49,933 bases of DNA from Bacillota bacterium. Lineage in GTDB: Bacteria; Bacillota; Clostridia; Tissierellales; MES13. This document shows, one piece after another, positions 8,801-16,401 of the stretch (position 1 is its first letter; the number at the start of each line of letters is the position of its first letter). The notes beneath the pieces are model-generated. The model was not told the DNA's origin. It was given only the letters and a program-made list of their open reading frames with translations, and did no database searches. Location of the stretch: positions 1-49,933 of the forward strand of contig VENA01000006.1 in NCBI GenBank assembly GCA_009711785.1, given 5' to 3'. A program made the translations under genes and the position numbers.

Positions 8801-8816
8801 TTTGTAACATAATTTA
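8801..8816 (+). promoter_or_regulatory. Possible mother-cell promoter -10, cassette copy 2
   Basis: TTTGTAACATAATTTA repeats the copy 1 element; CATAATTTA (8808-8816) keeps the CATAnnnTA pattern, although no AC dinucleotide lies at 16-17 bases upstream. Weak on its own, supported by conservation between copies. Confidence 0.3.
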
Positions 8817-8882
8817 AGTAACTTAATATAATGTTAGTAGCCTAGTTATAGGCAAATATTATTTAAAAAGGAGGCAATCTAA

Positions 8883-8999
8883 ATGGCTGATGGTCAAGGT
8901 GGAGTATTAGGTGGCTTATTTGACGGAGGTAGTGAGTTACTTTTCTTTTTCTTGTTATTAGTAGTATTATTCTGTAATTGCTATGGTGGTAGATGCTAA
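8883..8999 (+). CDS. Micro-peptide A2, paralogue of A1
   Basis: A 38-residue protein beginning MADGQGGVLGGLFDGGSE, then LLFFFLLLVVLFC (19-31) and the tail NCYGGRC. RBS AAAAGGAGG at 8866-8874 is 8 bases before ATG. Compared with A1 it is four residues shorter and keeps the G-Q-G head, the SELLFFFLLLVVLFC core and the C-terminal cysteine. Synonymous differences outnumber changes in the core, which suggests purifying selection on the helix. Function unknown; it is probably made together with B2. Confidence 0.8.
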   Translation: MADGQGGVLGGLFDGGSELLFFFLLLVVLFCNCYGGRC

Positions 9000-9053
9000 T
9001 AGCCCATTATACTAGTGTTTAACTGCCTAGCATAATAATGGGGGGTATATAAT

Positions 9054-9143
9054 ATGGTAGATGGAACTTGTTATGATGGAGGTAGTGAATTACTATTCTT
9101 CTTCTTACTATTAATAGTTTTATTCTGCTCTTACTGCTATTAA
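9054..9143 (+). CDS. Micro-peptide B2, paralogue of B1
   Basis: A 29-residue protein: MVDGTCYDGGSELLFF, hydrophobic helix, tail CSYCY. The GGGGGT ribosome binding site (9040-9046) is the same type as for B1. It closes cassette copy 2 and is followed by a terminator and then the amidase-holin pair. Because the amidase gene begins 96 bases after it, the peptides and the lysis genes may share a developmental programme, but a terminator separates them. No function can be assigned from sequence. Confidence 0.75.
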   Translation: MVDGTCYDGGSELLFFFLLLIVLFCSYCY

Positions 9144-9153
9144 TAGAAAATTT

Positions 9154-9187
9154 AAAACTTCTAAGCCTATATAGGTTTAGAAGTTTT
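9154..9187 (+). terminator. Terminator after cassette copy 2
   Basis: AAAACTTCTAAGCCTA pairs with TAGGTTTAGAAGTTTT (16-bp stem with one G-U pair); the loop is minimal, and TTTTCTC follows. Confidence 0.8.
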
Positions 9188-9239
9188 CTCTATGTAAAAT
9201 AATATATTTTGTACGATATATTATTAAGAGGTGATTTAG

Positions 9240-9836
9240 ATGAAAATTATAATTGATCCTGGTCATGGAGGAAAAGACCATGGTGGAGGAAGTAATAATC
9301 ATTGGTTAGAAAAGGATATGAATTTAAAATTATCTTTATATCAATATAAAAGGCTTAAAAAATTAGGATTAGATGTAGAGCTAACTAGGGATAAAGATAA
9401 TTATTTAGATAAGTATGAAAGGGTAGAAAAAGTTAAAGAATCTAAGGCGGATTTATGTATTTCTAATCATATAAATAATATAGAAAACCCAGATGTAAAT
9501 GGTGTAGAAATAATACATTCTATATATAATAATGGGGTTTTAGCAAAGCATATTATGAATGAGTTAGTTAATGTGGGAGCAAATAAAAGAAGGATATTTA
9601 CAAAGAGATACCCTAATGACAATACAAAGGATTATTATTATATGAATAGATTAACAGGGAATGTAACTACATTAATCATAGAATATGGTTTTGCAAGTAA
9701 TAAAGAGGATACTAAAAAAATATTTCAATATTGGGAGGAATATGCTGAAGCTGTTATTAGGTCTTTATGTAATTATTACAACATAAACTATAATAGGGGG
9801 TGTTGTAATGGTAAATGTAATAGGAGACTTCGTTAG
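9240..9836 (+). CDS. N-acetylmuramoyl-L-alanine amidase (Amidase_3), endolysin-like
   Basis: Zinc amidase that cuts between muramic acid and the stem peptide of peptidoglycan. The 198 residues hold only the catalytic domain: zinc ligands H9 (DPGHGG), E24 (WLEKDMNL) and H77 (ISNHIN), and catalytic E148 (IIEYGF). There is no signal peptide and no clear wall-binding domain, so export would need a holin or cell lysis, as for phage endolysins or the mother-cell lysis enzyme CwlC. The C-terminal CCNGKCNRRLR tail overlaps the holin gene and may not be functional. RBS AAGAGGTGAT precedes the ATG. No other phage gene is nearby. Confidence 0.9.
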   Translation: MKIIIDPGHGGKDHGGGSNNHWLEKDMNLKLSLYQYKRLKKLGLDVELTRDKDNYLDKYERVEKVKESKADLCISNHINNIENPDVNGVEIIHSIYNNGVLAKHIMNELVNVGANKRRIFTKRYPNDNTKDYYYMNRLTGNVTTLIIEYGFASNKEDTKKIFQYWEEYAEAVIRSLCNYYNINYNRGCCNGKCNRRLR

Positions 9837-10179
9837 AGCTTACTTAATAGATATAATTATAGTTTTAGTATTTATTATCACTTTGATTTACCTTTATAAA
9901 AAAGGAAAAAAAGATACAGTGAAAAAAATAATTTTAGCCTTAGTTGTACAGGCTGAAAAAAATTTAGGTTCAAAAACAGGTAAGCTAAAATATGCCTTTG
10001 TGGTAGAAAGGGTGTACGATGTTTTGCCCTTTGTAGTTAGAATCTTAATACCTAGAAAAGAACTTGATAATATGATTGAAGAAGCAGTAAATTATTTAAA
10101 GGAATATCTAACCGGTGAAAGGGATTTATTAGGATATGAAGAGGAATTAAAAATAAAAAAGTTTAATGGATTTGAATAA
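9808..10179 (+). CDS. Holin, phage LL-H family
   Basis: Small membrane protein expected to form holes for the amidase, 123 residues. One transmembrane helix (about 12-31) is followed by a charged amphipathic region with AEKNLGSKTGKLKYAFVVE and a C-terminal IEEAVNYLKEYL, the pattern of the LL-H holin family. It starts inside the amidase gene (29-base overlap) with its own GGGGG ribosome binding site near 9795, so the two are co-translated. In most phages the holin precedes the endolysin; the order is reversed here. Alternatives are a domesticated prophage remnant or a host-programmed lysis pair. Confidence 0.8.
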   Translation: MVNVIGDFVRAYLIDIIIVLVFIITLIYLYKKGKKDTVKKIILALVVQAEKNLGSKTGKLKYAFVVERVYDVLPFVVRILIPRKELDNMIEEAVNYLKEYLTGERDLLGYEEELKIKKFNGFE

Positions 10180-10206
10180 AGCTTTCCTATTTAGGAAAGC
10201 TTTATT
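10175..10206. terminator. Bidirectional terminator after the holin
   Basis: AATAAAGCTTTCCTA and TAGGAAAGCTTTATT are exact reverse complements (15 bp). It overlaps both the holin stop codon and the stop codon of the convergent membrane ORF. Confidence 0.85.
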
Positions 10207-10516
10207 CTATGTCTTTATTTGACTGTTTTTCACTTAAATTTAAAAGTTTATTTTGTAAATAAACCCAAACTGTGAAAAATATAATGAATTGTATAAAGGT
10301 TATAATTAAATCTAAGGAATTATTTAAACTTTTATCAGTTATTATAAATTGGATAAAAGAAAATGCAATGGAGCTTGTAATACCGCTTATAAGTGAAATA
10401 TTTATAATATAAAGACAAGTATAAATAGATGCGTTAGGTGATTTAAAAGGATTTAAAAAATTCTTTAGTTTTGGTAAAAAAAGTGTAGGCAAACATTTTA
10501 TTAAAATTAATAACAA
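10202..10516 (-). CDS. Hypothetical small membrane protein
   Basis: About 104 residues with three hydrophobic segments (near 1-15, 33-55 and 69-92) and a charged tail ending KQSNKDIE. The family is not recognised. The end of the ORF lies in a bidirectional terminator shared with the holin, which argues for a real gene. The start is doubtful: TTG at 10516 lacks a ribosome binding site, and the open frame runs on upstream for about 20 codons (reading ...FFNNLNLLSIKLFDT) without a normal start codon. It may be a gene with a damaged 5' end or a non-canonical start. Confidence 0.4.
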   Translation of the reverse strand: MLLILIKCLPTLFLPKLKNFLNPFKSPNASIYTCLYIINISLISGITSSIAFSFIQFIITDKSLNNSLDLIITFIQFIIFFTVWVYLQNKLLNLSEKQSNKDIE

Positions 10517-10667
10517 AGTATCAAATAGTTTAATAGATAGTAAATTTAAGTTATTAAAGAATCTATGAATTCTTCTAATTTAGTAAAGACTGAGGAATTT
10601 TTAAAAAAAGTTTTAAATTTCCTTCAAAGAAACTAAAATATTATATATAAATAAAAGTATATTTAAT

Positions 10668-10698
10668 ATAAAACCTCCATATTAAATGGAGGTTTTAT
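10668..10698. terminator. Terminator downstream of the exported-protein gene
   Basis: ATAAAACCTCCAT / ATGGAGGTTTTAT is a perfect 13-bp stem with loop ATTAA, about 85 bases after the stop of the minus-strand 498-residue gene. Its A/T flanks allow function on both strands. Confidence 0.75.
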
Positions 10699-10781
10699 AA
10701 CTACTACTAGTTGTCGTTATATTAAAGTTTAACTGTATAATTGTTTGGCTTAATTATTTTTAAAGCATTGAATCTTAGAAT

Positions 10782-12278
10782 TTAGTATTTTATATTTGAA
10801 TTTTTCAAATATCTTTCTTTAGATTGGATGAGGAATTTAAAACAGTCATCTTTTTTTCCGTCTATGCTTTTGATTAGTTTTTGACTATATTTTAAATCAT
10901 TTAAGGTTAATATTTTATAGTCTTGTAATCCATAGGATCCATCTTTTAAGTGAGCATAATGCAAATCTCCATTATCTTCCCTTATCCAGTCATTCTTTGT
11001 ATCTCTTATAGCTTTTTTAATTTTATTTCCTAAATCTAAGTATTTTATTTTCTCTGTTCTTAAATATAACTCGTAAAGGAAGTTCATCTCTGTAATAAGA
11101 TGATTTAATGAAACATGATTAGGGATAGGTGATAAATTTTTATTGCTATAATCCCAAATTAAATAACCTCCGTTTTTAGTTACGTATTTATGTTTTTCGG
11201 CATATTCAAGTAAAAAATCGCCATATTTCACAGCTTTATGTAGAAATCTTTTATCCTTAAATTTATCAAATCCCTTTAATAAAAAAAGAGCTGCATCTGT
11301 ATTGAATCTAGTATCGTAAAAAGGTCCATCTATACTATAGTCTTTATAAAGCCATTTAGACCTAGGAGTACTATACCATATTCCTTTTTTATTTTGTGTA
11401 TCCGAAGCAGTGACTAATGATATTTTCGAAAAATCTTCAAAAAATCTTTGCCCTTTATCTTCTATAAACTTATTACCAACATGACAGGCTGGGTTTAGCC
11501 AATAACTATTTTCAGAGGTTGGATAATAACTTTTGGGAGTTTTATAATATAAGCCATCTTTTCCCCATTTCCTAACTCTATTTAGATCCATTCTTTTAAG
11601 AATCTTTGTTACTTCTTTATTTTCCCAGTCTATTAAAGGGTGTTCAGATATTATTCCCCATTGTTCAATAATGGCATTATCAATATTTGGTAAACTTACT
11701 ACTATTCCTTTATCAATAATTTTTAAAGGTTTAGAGAGTTTATAATCTTCTTTTCTAACTTTTTTATCCTGGGTGTAATAAACACTAGCATAAGATAAAA
11801 AACATGATTTTTTTTCATCATTTAAAATCAAAGAACTTTTAGGAAGGTTAAAAGCTTTTGTATATTTCCCATTCACCCACTTTGAATTATTGTAATTTAT
11901 CTTACCTTCATATGATAAATAATGATAATTTGGTTCATTTAGCTTTATTGGCAAAATTATTTCTAAGTTATCTTTATGATTTATTAAAGGCTTATACTCT
12001 ATTATGTAGTAAATATCAAAGTTATTCATCACATGTTTGTTCAAGCTTAACATCCCGATAGATATATCATTTCTTTTGATTTTATATATTTCTGTTAATT
12101 TAGTAGTGGTTTTTGTCTGTTTTTTTACTATATTTATTGTTTCTAAATCGATGTCTGAAGTTGTAAACTCTAAAAAAGTTTCATTTCTATCTGAGTCATT
12201 AACATTTTGGATAATGCAAATACATAATAATATTGATATTAATGTTAATAACAAAATATACTTTTTTGGGACTATCAC
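10782..12278 (-). CDS. Membrane-anchored exported protein, possible alpha/alpha-barrel enzyme
   Basis: 498 residues. An N-terminal hydrophobic helix (about 7-26) is followed by an extracytoplasmic region. The first part (about 35-200) looks beta-rich. The second part (about 215-490) is helical, with repeated pairs such as FNTDAALFLLKGFDKFKDK, FLHKAVKYGDFLLEYAEKH and LNHLITEMNFLYELYLRT. This recalls six-hairpin glycosidase or glucuronyl C5-epimerase C-terminal folds, an inference only. The start is GTG at 12278 with AAAAGGAG about 11 bases upstream. It is a single-gene unit and has no obvious partner. A role on a surface polysaccharide is possible but not shown. Confidence 0.7.
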   Translation of the reverse strand: MIVPKKYILLLTLISILLCICIIQNVNDSDRNETFLEFTTSDIDLETINIVKKQTKTTTKLTEIYKIKRNDISIGMLSLNKHVMNNFDIYYIIEYKPLINHKDNLEIILPIKLNEPNYHYLSYEGKINYNNSKWVNGKYTKAFNLPKSSLILNDEKKSCFLSYASVYYTQDKKVRKEDYKLSKPLKIIDKGIVVSLPNIDNAIIEQWGIISEHPLIDWENKEVTKILKRMDLNRVRKWGKDGLYYKTPKSYYPTSENSYWLNPACHVGNKFIEDKGQRFFEDFSKISLVTASDTQNKKGIWYSTPRSKWLYKDYSIDGPFYDTRFNTDAALFLLKGFDKFKDKRFLHKAVKYGDFLLEYAEKHKYVTKNGGYLIWDYSNKNLSPIPNHVSLNHLITEMNFLYELYLRTEKIKYLDLGNKIKKAIRDTKNDWIREDNGDLHYAHLKDGSYGLQDYKILTLNDLKYSQKLIKSIDGKKDDCFKFLIQSKERYLKNSNIKY

Positions 12279-12303
12279 TTTATTTTCATCTCCTTTTCAT
12301 TAA

Positions 12304-12594
12304 AATACATTTAGTTATTATGAAACACTTTGTTACTTTCTTTATAATAATTGAAATATATGTTTATACTACCGTGATATTAATTTAGTTTCATTACTTG
12401 ATATATTATCACAGTAAAAACATACCATAAAGCATAACGGACAAACTTTGAATAATTAATTAAAAATTTCCATGTATCTAATAAATAAAAAGGAATTTAA
12501 GAACTATGGAAGAATATAATCTAGTAGTTGAAGTTATTTAAGAACATTTTAAAGAAGAAAAGATGAAATGTTATAAAAATGAAAGGAGTTTAGT
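12304..12594. other. Intergenic region without a gene
   Basis: Divergent region between the exported protein and the acetyltransferase. A weak inverted pair, GTGATATTA near 12374 and TATTATCAC near 12407, could be an operator. A short frame MEEYNLVVEVI starts near 12507 and is too short to support. No RNA gene is seen. Confidence 0.3.
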
Positions 12595-13035
12595 ATGGAA
12601 CTTAAAAGATTTAATAAAAATGAAATAAATAAATGTGTTGAATTATTTATTAATGTGTTTAGTAAAGAGCCTTGGAATGATAAGTGGCCATCTACTGAAA
12701 AAGCTAAAGAATATTTAAATGATATAATTAATACACCTGGGTTTAGGGGTTATGTAGCATATAAAGATGGAGAAATAATTGGGTTGTGTTTTGGTCATGT
12801 AAAAAAATGGTGGTCAGGGGATGAATATTTTATAAATGAAATGTGTATAGATACTAAACTACAGAAAACTGGAATTGGAAGTAAACTTATGGATTTTACA
12901 AAGAGTAATTTGTTAAAAGAAAAAGTAAAAACCATAACATTAATTACTGAAAGAAATACCATTGCAGAAAGATACTATATTAAAAATGGGTTTAAAGAGG
13001 TTAAAGAAAATACTTTTATGTTTAATAGTTTATAG
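12595..13035 (+). CDS. GNAT-family N-acetyltransferase
   Basis: Cytoplasmic acetyl-CoA-dependent acyltransferase of 146 residues. The acetyl-CoA loop is KLQKTGIGSKLMDF (about 90-103), a Q/R-x-x-G-x-G/A form, followed by the beta5 ITLITERNTIAERYYIKNGF block typical of GNAT motif B. The acceptor is unknown; small-molecule, antibiotic or peptide acetylation are all possible. RBS GAAAGGAG lies 8 bases before ATG. A LysE-type exporter follows after 29 bases, which suggests an operon that acetylates and/or exports a small amine or amino acid. Confidence 0.85.
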   Translation: MELKRFNKNEINKCVELFINVFSKEPWNDKWPSTEKAKEYLNDIINTPGFRGYVAYKDGEIIGLCFGHVKKWWSGDEYFINEMCIDTKLQKTGIGSKLMDFTKSNLLKEKVKTITLITERNTIAERYYIKNGFKEVKENTFMFNSL

Positions 13036-13064
13036 GTCATTTTTCATATAAAAAGGAGGGTTTC

Positions 13065-13673
13065 ATGTATTTATTACAGGGATTTTTATTAGGACTAGCA
13101 TATGTTGCTCCTATAGGAATGCAAAACTTATATGTTATAAATACTGCTATTAAAGGAGACAAGATAAAGACATATAAAGTAGCATTAATAACTATTTTTT
13201 TTGATATTTTATTGGCACTTTCTTGTTTTTTAGGTGTAGGATATATAATTAAAAATATTCCTATTTTAAAGGCTATTATACTTTTGTTAGGATCATTTAT
13301 TATTATATACATAGGTATTAATTTGATTAAATCTTCTAGCGAATTAAATAAAGAAGTTAATATAAACGAGTCATTAATAAAAATTATAGGGATTTGTTTT
13401 TCTGTAACTTGGTTAAATCCCCAGGCTTTAATTGATGGTGCACTTTTATTAGGGGGATATAGAGCATCGATCCCTGAAAGTATGTCGAAAATTTTTATAA
13501 TAGGATTTTGTAGTGCATCCTTTTTATGGTTTTTAACTTTGTCTACTATTACTTTAAAATTAAGGACTAAATTAAATGAAAATATATTGAAGGGGATAAA
13601 TATTTCATGTGGTATTATTTTAATACTATTCGGTATTAAATTAGCATATTCTTTTATAAAATTAATAACTTAA
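13065..13673 (+). CDS. LysE/ArgO-family amino acid exporter
   Basis: Inner-membrane exporter with about six transmembrane helices in 202 residues. The N-terminal GLAYVAPIGMQNLYVINTAIKG is the signature loop of LysE/ArgO proteins, and WLNPQALIDGALLLGG in the second half is the mirrored conserved motif. RBS AAAGGAGGG lies directly upstream of ATG. Basic amino acids are the usual substrates of the LysE/ArgO branch, but the substrate here is inferred. No LysG/ArgP-type LysR regulator is next to it. It probably shares a transcript with the acetyltransferase; no terminator separates it from yqhQ, which however has its own -10 element. Confidence 0.88.
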   Translation: MYLLQGFLLGLAYVAPIGMQNLYVINTAIKGDKIKTYKVALITIFFDILLALSCFLGVGYIIKNIPILKAIILLLGSFIIIYIGINLIKSSSELNKEVNINESLIKIIGICFSVTWLNPQALIDGALLLGGYRASIPESMSKIFIIGFCSASFLWFLTLSTITLKLRTKLNENILKGINISCGIILILFGIKLAYSFIKLIT

Positions 13674-13705
13674 AGTATGTATTTAGAAACTAATATAGAA
13701 ATATA

Positions 13706-13714
13706 TGATATAAT
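13706..13714 (+). promoter_or_regulatory. Extended -10 promoter of yqhQ
   Basis: TGATATAAT (TG at 13706-13707, TATAAT at 13709-13714) is an extended -10 element; the -35 region is poor. The same element and flanking GTATGTATTTAG recur upstream of the broken yqhQ copy at 17.95 kb, which supports its function. Confidence 0.6.
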
Positions 13715-13748
13715 AGATTCATTAAAGACTAGGAAGTGAGTGATATAT

Positions 13749-14696
13749 TTGTCACAGAATAAAGATATAAATAAAAAGCATATAACAAATATAGGTGGTC
13801 AGGCTTTAATAGAAGGGGTTATGATGAAAGGTCCTGATAATATAGCCATAGCTGTAAGAAAGCCCGATGGAGAAATTGAAATAAAAAAAGATAAATATAA
13901 GTCAGTAACTAAGAAAAATAAGCTTTTAAATCTACCCTTAATAAGGGGAAGTATAGCACTATTTGAGGCTATGATTTTAGGAACTAAATCTTTAATGTAT
14001 TCAGCAGAATTTTATGAAGAAGAAAATAAAGAACCCGATAAATTAGAAAAGTTTTTAAAAAGGGTATTTAAAGATAAAGCAGATGATGTAGCCATATATA
14101 TTTCTGTTTTTATATCTATAATTTTTGCAGTATTTTTATTTATGTTAGGACCATCATTTATAACTAATGCTCTTAAAAATCATATTGAAACACCTTTTTT
14201 ACTAAATATAGTTGAAGGTATAATTAGACTATCAATATTTTTAATATATATATTAGTTGTATCTAAAATTAACGATATAAAAAGGGTATTTATGTATCAT
14301 GGGGCTGAGCATAAAAGTATACATTGTTATGAAAATAATGAAGAGTTGACCGTTGAGAATGCAAAAAAATATACAACATTACATCCAAGATGTGGAACAA
14401 GTTTTTTATTTATGGTGATGATAGTTAGTATATTAGTATTTTCACTATTTGGGTGGCCTAATTTATTATTAAGGGTGATATCTAGGATAGTTTTACTACC
14501 TTTAATAGCAGGTATATCCTATGAGATAAATAAAAAAATTGGTAAAAGTAATTCAAGACTTTCTTATATATTATCCTACCCAGGATTAATGCTTCAAAGG
14601 ATTACTACTAATGAACCCGATGACTTACAACTTGAAGTAGCAATAGCTTCTTTAAAAGAGGTTATCCCTGAGGATAAAGAAAAGGATAAGTGGTAA
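13749..14696 (+). CDS. yqhQ: YqhQ-like DUF1385 membrane protein
   Basis: Conserved Firmicutes membrane protein of unknown function, about 315 residues. It begins with GGQALIEGVMMKGP and continues with MYHGAEHKSIHCYE and LHPRCGTSFLF, the histidine/cysteine motifs of the family, which look metal-binding or redox-active. There are about four transmembrane helices (near 120-140, 160-180, 215-240 and 245-260). TTG at 13749 is preferred over GTG at 13740: TTGTCACAG is kept in the decayed copy, and AGGAAGTGAGTGAT resembles the anti-SD match. The usual neighbour prmC is 3.7 kb away, separated by the MBOAT pair and a second, broken yqhQ. Confidence 0.9.
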   Translation: MSQNKDINKKHITNIGGQALIEGVMMKGPDNIAIAVRKPDGEIEIKKDKYKSVTKKNKLLNLPLIRGSIALFEAMILGTKSLMYSAEFYEEENKEPDKLEKFLKRVFKDKADDVAIYISVFISIIFAVFLFMLGPSFITNALKNHIETPFLLNIVEGIIRLSIFLIYILVVSKINDIKRVFMYHGAEHKSIHCYENNEELTVENAKKYTTLHPRCGTSFLFMVMIVSILVFSLFGWPNLLLRVISRIVLLPLIAGISYEINKKIGKSNSRLSYILSYPGLMLQRITTNEPDDLQLEVAIASLKEVIPEDKEKDKW

Positions 14697-14713
14697 AAAG
14701 TGATTATAAACTT

Positions 14714-14745
14714 AAGTACTTTCATAATATGAAGGTGCTTTTTTT
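14714..14745 (+). terminator. Terminator after yqhQ
   Basis: AAGTACTTTCAT pairs with ATGAAGGTGCTT (two G-U pairs) and is followed by seven T. The next 180 bases before the MBOAT gene are AT-rich with no recognised element except a weak promoter-like TTGTGA (14821). Confidence 0.8.
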
Positions 14746-14925
14746 ATTGTAAAAATAGACATTTTGAGACACTTATTATTTAGAAGCTTGAAGGAAGAAA
14801 TATTATTTAAAGTAAAAATTTTGTGATTATGTAGATATTACATTATATGTATGTTAAAATTATTTGGAAGCTAATATACTAATTTTACTATTAAACCAAT
14901 TTTTAGAAAAGGAAGAGGGGAAACT

Positions 14926-16401
14926 ATGTTATTTAACTCTTTTAAGTTTTTGATGTTTTTTCCTATAGTTGTAGGATTATATTTTATGATTCCATATCGT
15001 TTTAGATGGGTATGGCTTTTAGGAGCTAGCTATTATTTTTATATGAGCTGGAAACCTGAATATATAATTTTGATATTAATATCAACAATAATAGATTATT
15101 ATGCATCACACAAGATGGGAAGTATAAAAGAAAAAGAAAAAAGAAAGAAATATTTAATTTTAAGTTTATTTACGAATTTGGGGTTATTGTTTTTATTTAA
15201 GTATTATAACTTTTTTCAGAGTTCTTTAGGGTATTTATGTAAAAACTTTCAATTAAACGTAGAATTACCTACGTTCAAATTACTTTTACCTGTAGGAATA
15301 TCTTTCTATACATTTCAAACATTAAGTTACACAATAGATGTTTATAAAGGTAAAATAGAACCTGAAAGACATTTTGGTATTTTTGCATTATATGTTTCAT
15401 TTTTTCCACAATTGGTAGCAGGGCCAATAGAACGCTCTAAACATTTATTACCCCAGTTTTATAAAAAACATAAATTTGATTTAGAGAGAATATCAGATGG
15501 ATTAGTACAAATGGCATGGGGTTTTTTTAAGAAGATAGTTATAGCTGATAGACTAGCTATTTTAGTAGACAATGTTTATAATAATGTGTATGAGTTTCAA
15601 GGCATACAGCTAATTATAGCAACAATTTTTTTTGGATTCCAAATTTATTGTGATTTCTCTGGATATTCAGACATTGCGATAGGACTAGCCAGGATAATGG
15701 GTTTTGATTTAATGAAAAACTTCAACAAACCATATTTTGCAAAATCTATCCCTGAATTTTGGAGAAGATGGCATATATCTTTATCTACTTGGTTTAAAGA
15801 TTATTTATACATTCCTTTAGGAGGAAACAGAGTAAACAAATGGCGATGGACTTTTAATTTGTTTATAACTTTTATAATAAGCGGTTTGTGGCATGGAGCA
15901 AATTGGACCTTTGTCATATGGGGAGGGTTACATGGATTATATCAGATAATATCAATAAATACTAAAAATGTTAGAAATTATATGGTTAAGTTTCTTAACT
16001 TTGATAAAATTCCTTTAATATATAATTTTTATAGAAGGTTAGTTACTTTTTCACTTATCAATTTCGCTTGGATATTTTTTAGAGCAAATAACTTTAATGA
16101 CGCTAAATATGTTGTTAATAACTTATTTGTGGGACTTAATAATATATTTAATTTACAATGGATGAAGGATTCAATAAGTAGTTTAGGTTTTAGTAAATTT
16201 CAACTAGTTATAGCTGTAGCATTAATAGGCTTTATGGAAACTATACATATATTACAAGGTAATAAAAGTATTACAGATATGATTTCTAGCAAACCTATAA
16301 TCGTTAGATGGGCAATATATTATACTATCATATTTGGAATTATTATTTTAGGAGTGTACGGATATGAAGAAAAGAGTCAATTTATCTATTTCCAATTTTA
16401 A
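14926..16401 (+). CDS. MBOAT-family O-acyltransferase (AlgI/DltB type)
   Basis: Multi-pass membrane enzyme that transfers acyl (usually acetyl) groups across the membrane to surface polymers. The 491 residues carry about ten or more helices, the LLPVGISFYTFQTLSYTIDVY and FFPQLVAGPIERS blocks, EFWRRWHISLSTWFKDYLYIP with H283, and the catalytic H323 in SGLWHGANW. It is closer in motifs to AlgI/PatA-like enzymes than to DltB because no dltA/dltC lies nearby. RBS AGGAAGAGGGG precedes the ATG. The next gene overlaps it by 38 bases and supplies the SGNH partner, so the two form one acylation module. Confidence 0.93.
   Translation: MLFNSFKFLMFFPIVVGLYFMIPYRFRWVWLLGASYYFYMSWKPEYIILILISTIIDYYASHKMGSIKEKEKRKKYLILSLFTNLGLLFLFKYYNFFQSSLGYLCKNFQLNVELPTFKLLLPVGISFYTFQTLSYTIDVYKGKIEPERHFGIFALYVSFFPQLVAGPIERSKHLLPQFYKKHKFDLERISDGLVQMAWGFFKKIVIADRLAILVDNVYNNVYEFQGIQLIIATIFFGFQIYCDFSGYSDIAIGLARIMGFDLMKNFNKPYFAKSIPEFWRRWHISLSTWFKDYLYIPLGGNRVNKWRWTFNLFITFIISGLWHGANWTFVIWGGLHGLYQIISINTKNVRNYMVKFLNFDKIPLIYNFYRRLVTFSLINFAWIFFRANNFNDAKYVVNNLFVGLNNIFNLQWMKDSISSLGFSKFQLVIAVALIGFMETIHILQGNKSITDMISSKPIIVRWAIYYTIIFGIIILGVYGYEEKSQFIYFQF

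Larger units (their letters stand above)
8431..9187 (+). repeat. Tandem duplication of a two-gene micro-peptide cassette
   Basis: Copy 1 (8431-8796) and copy 2 (8801-9187) have the same order: TTTGTAACAT, an AGTAGCC...ATAGGC leader, a longer peptide gene, a CCTAG spacer with GGGGGGTATAT ribosome binding site, a shorter peptide gene, and a terminator hairpin. Peptides, leaders and spacers are all similar, so the whole transcription unit was duplicated and then diverged. Confidence 0.85.

Noticed and set aside
8431..9187. CRISPR-like or IS-like repeat
   Set aside because: The repeat is a duplicated gene pair; there are no short equal spacers, terminal inverted repeats or transposase.
12037..12303. 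Plus-strand 88-codon frame opposite the exported-protein N-terminus
   Set aside because: Its hydrophobic character is the complement of the real signal/anchor region; no ribosome binding site.
12507..12545. 11-codon frame MEEYNLVVEVI
   Set aside because: Too short and without conserved context to separate from chance.
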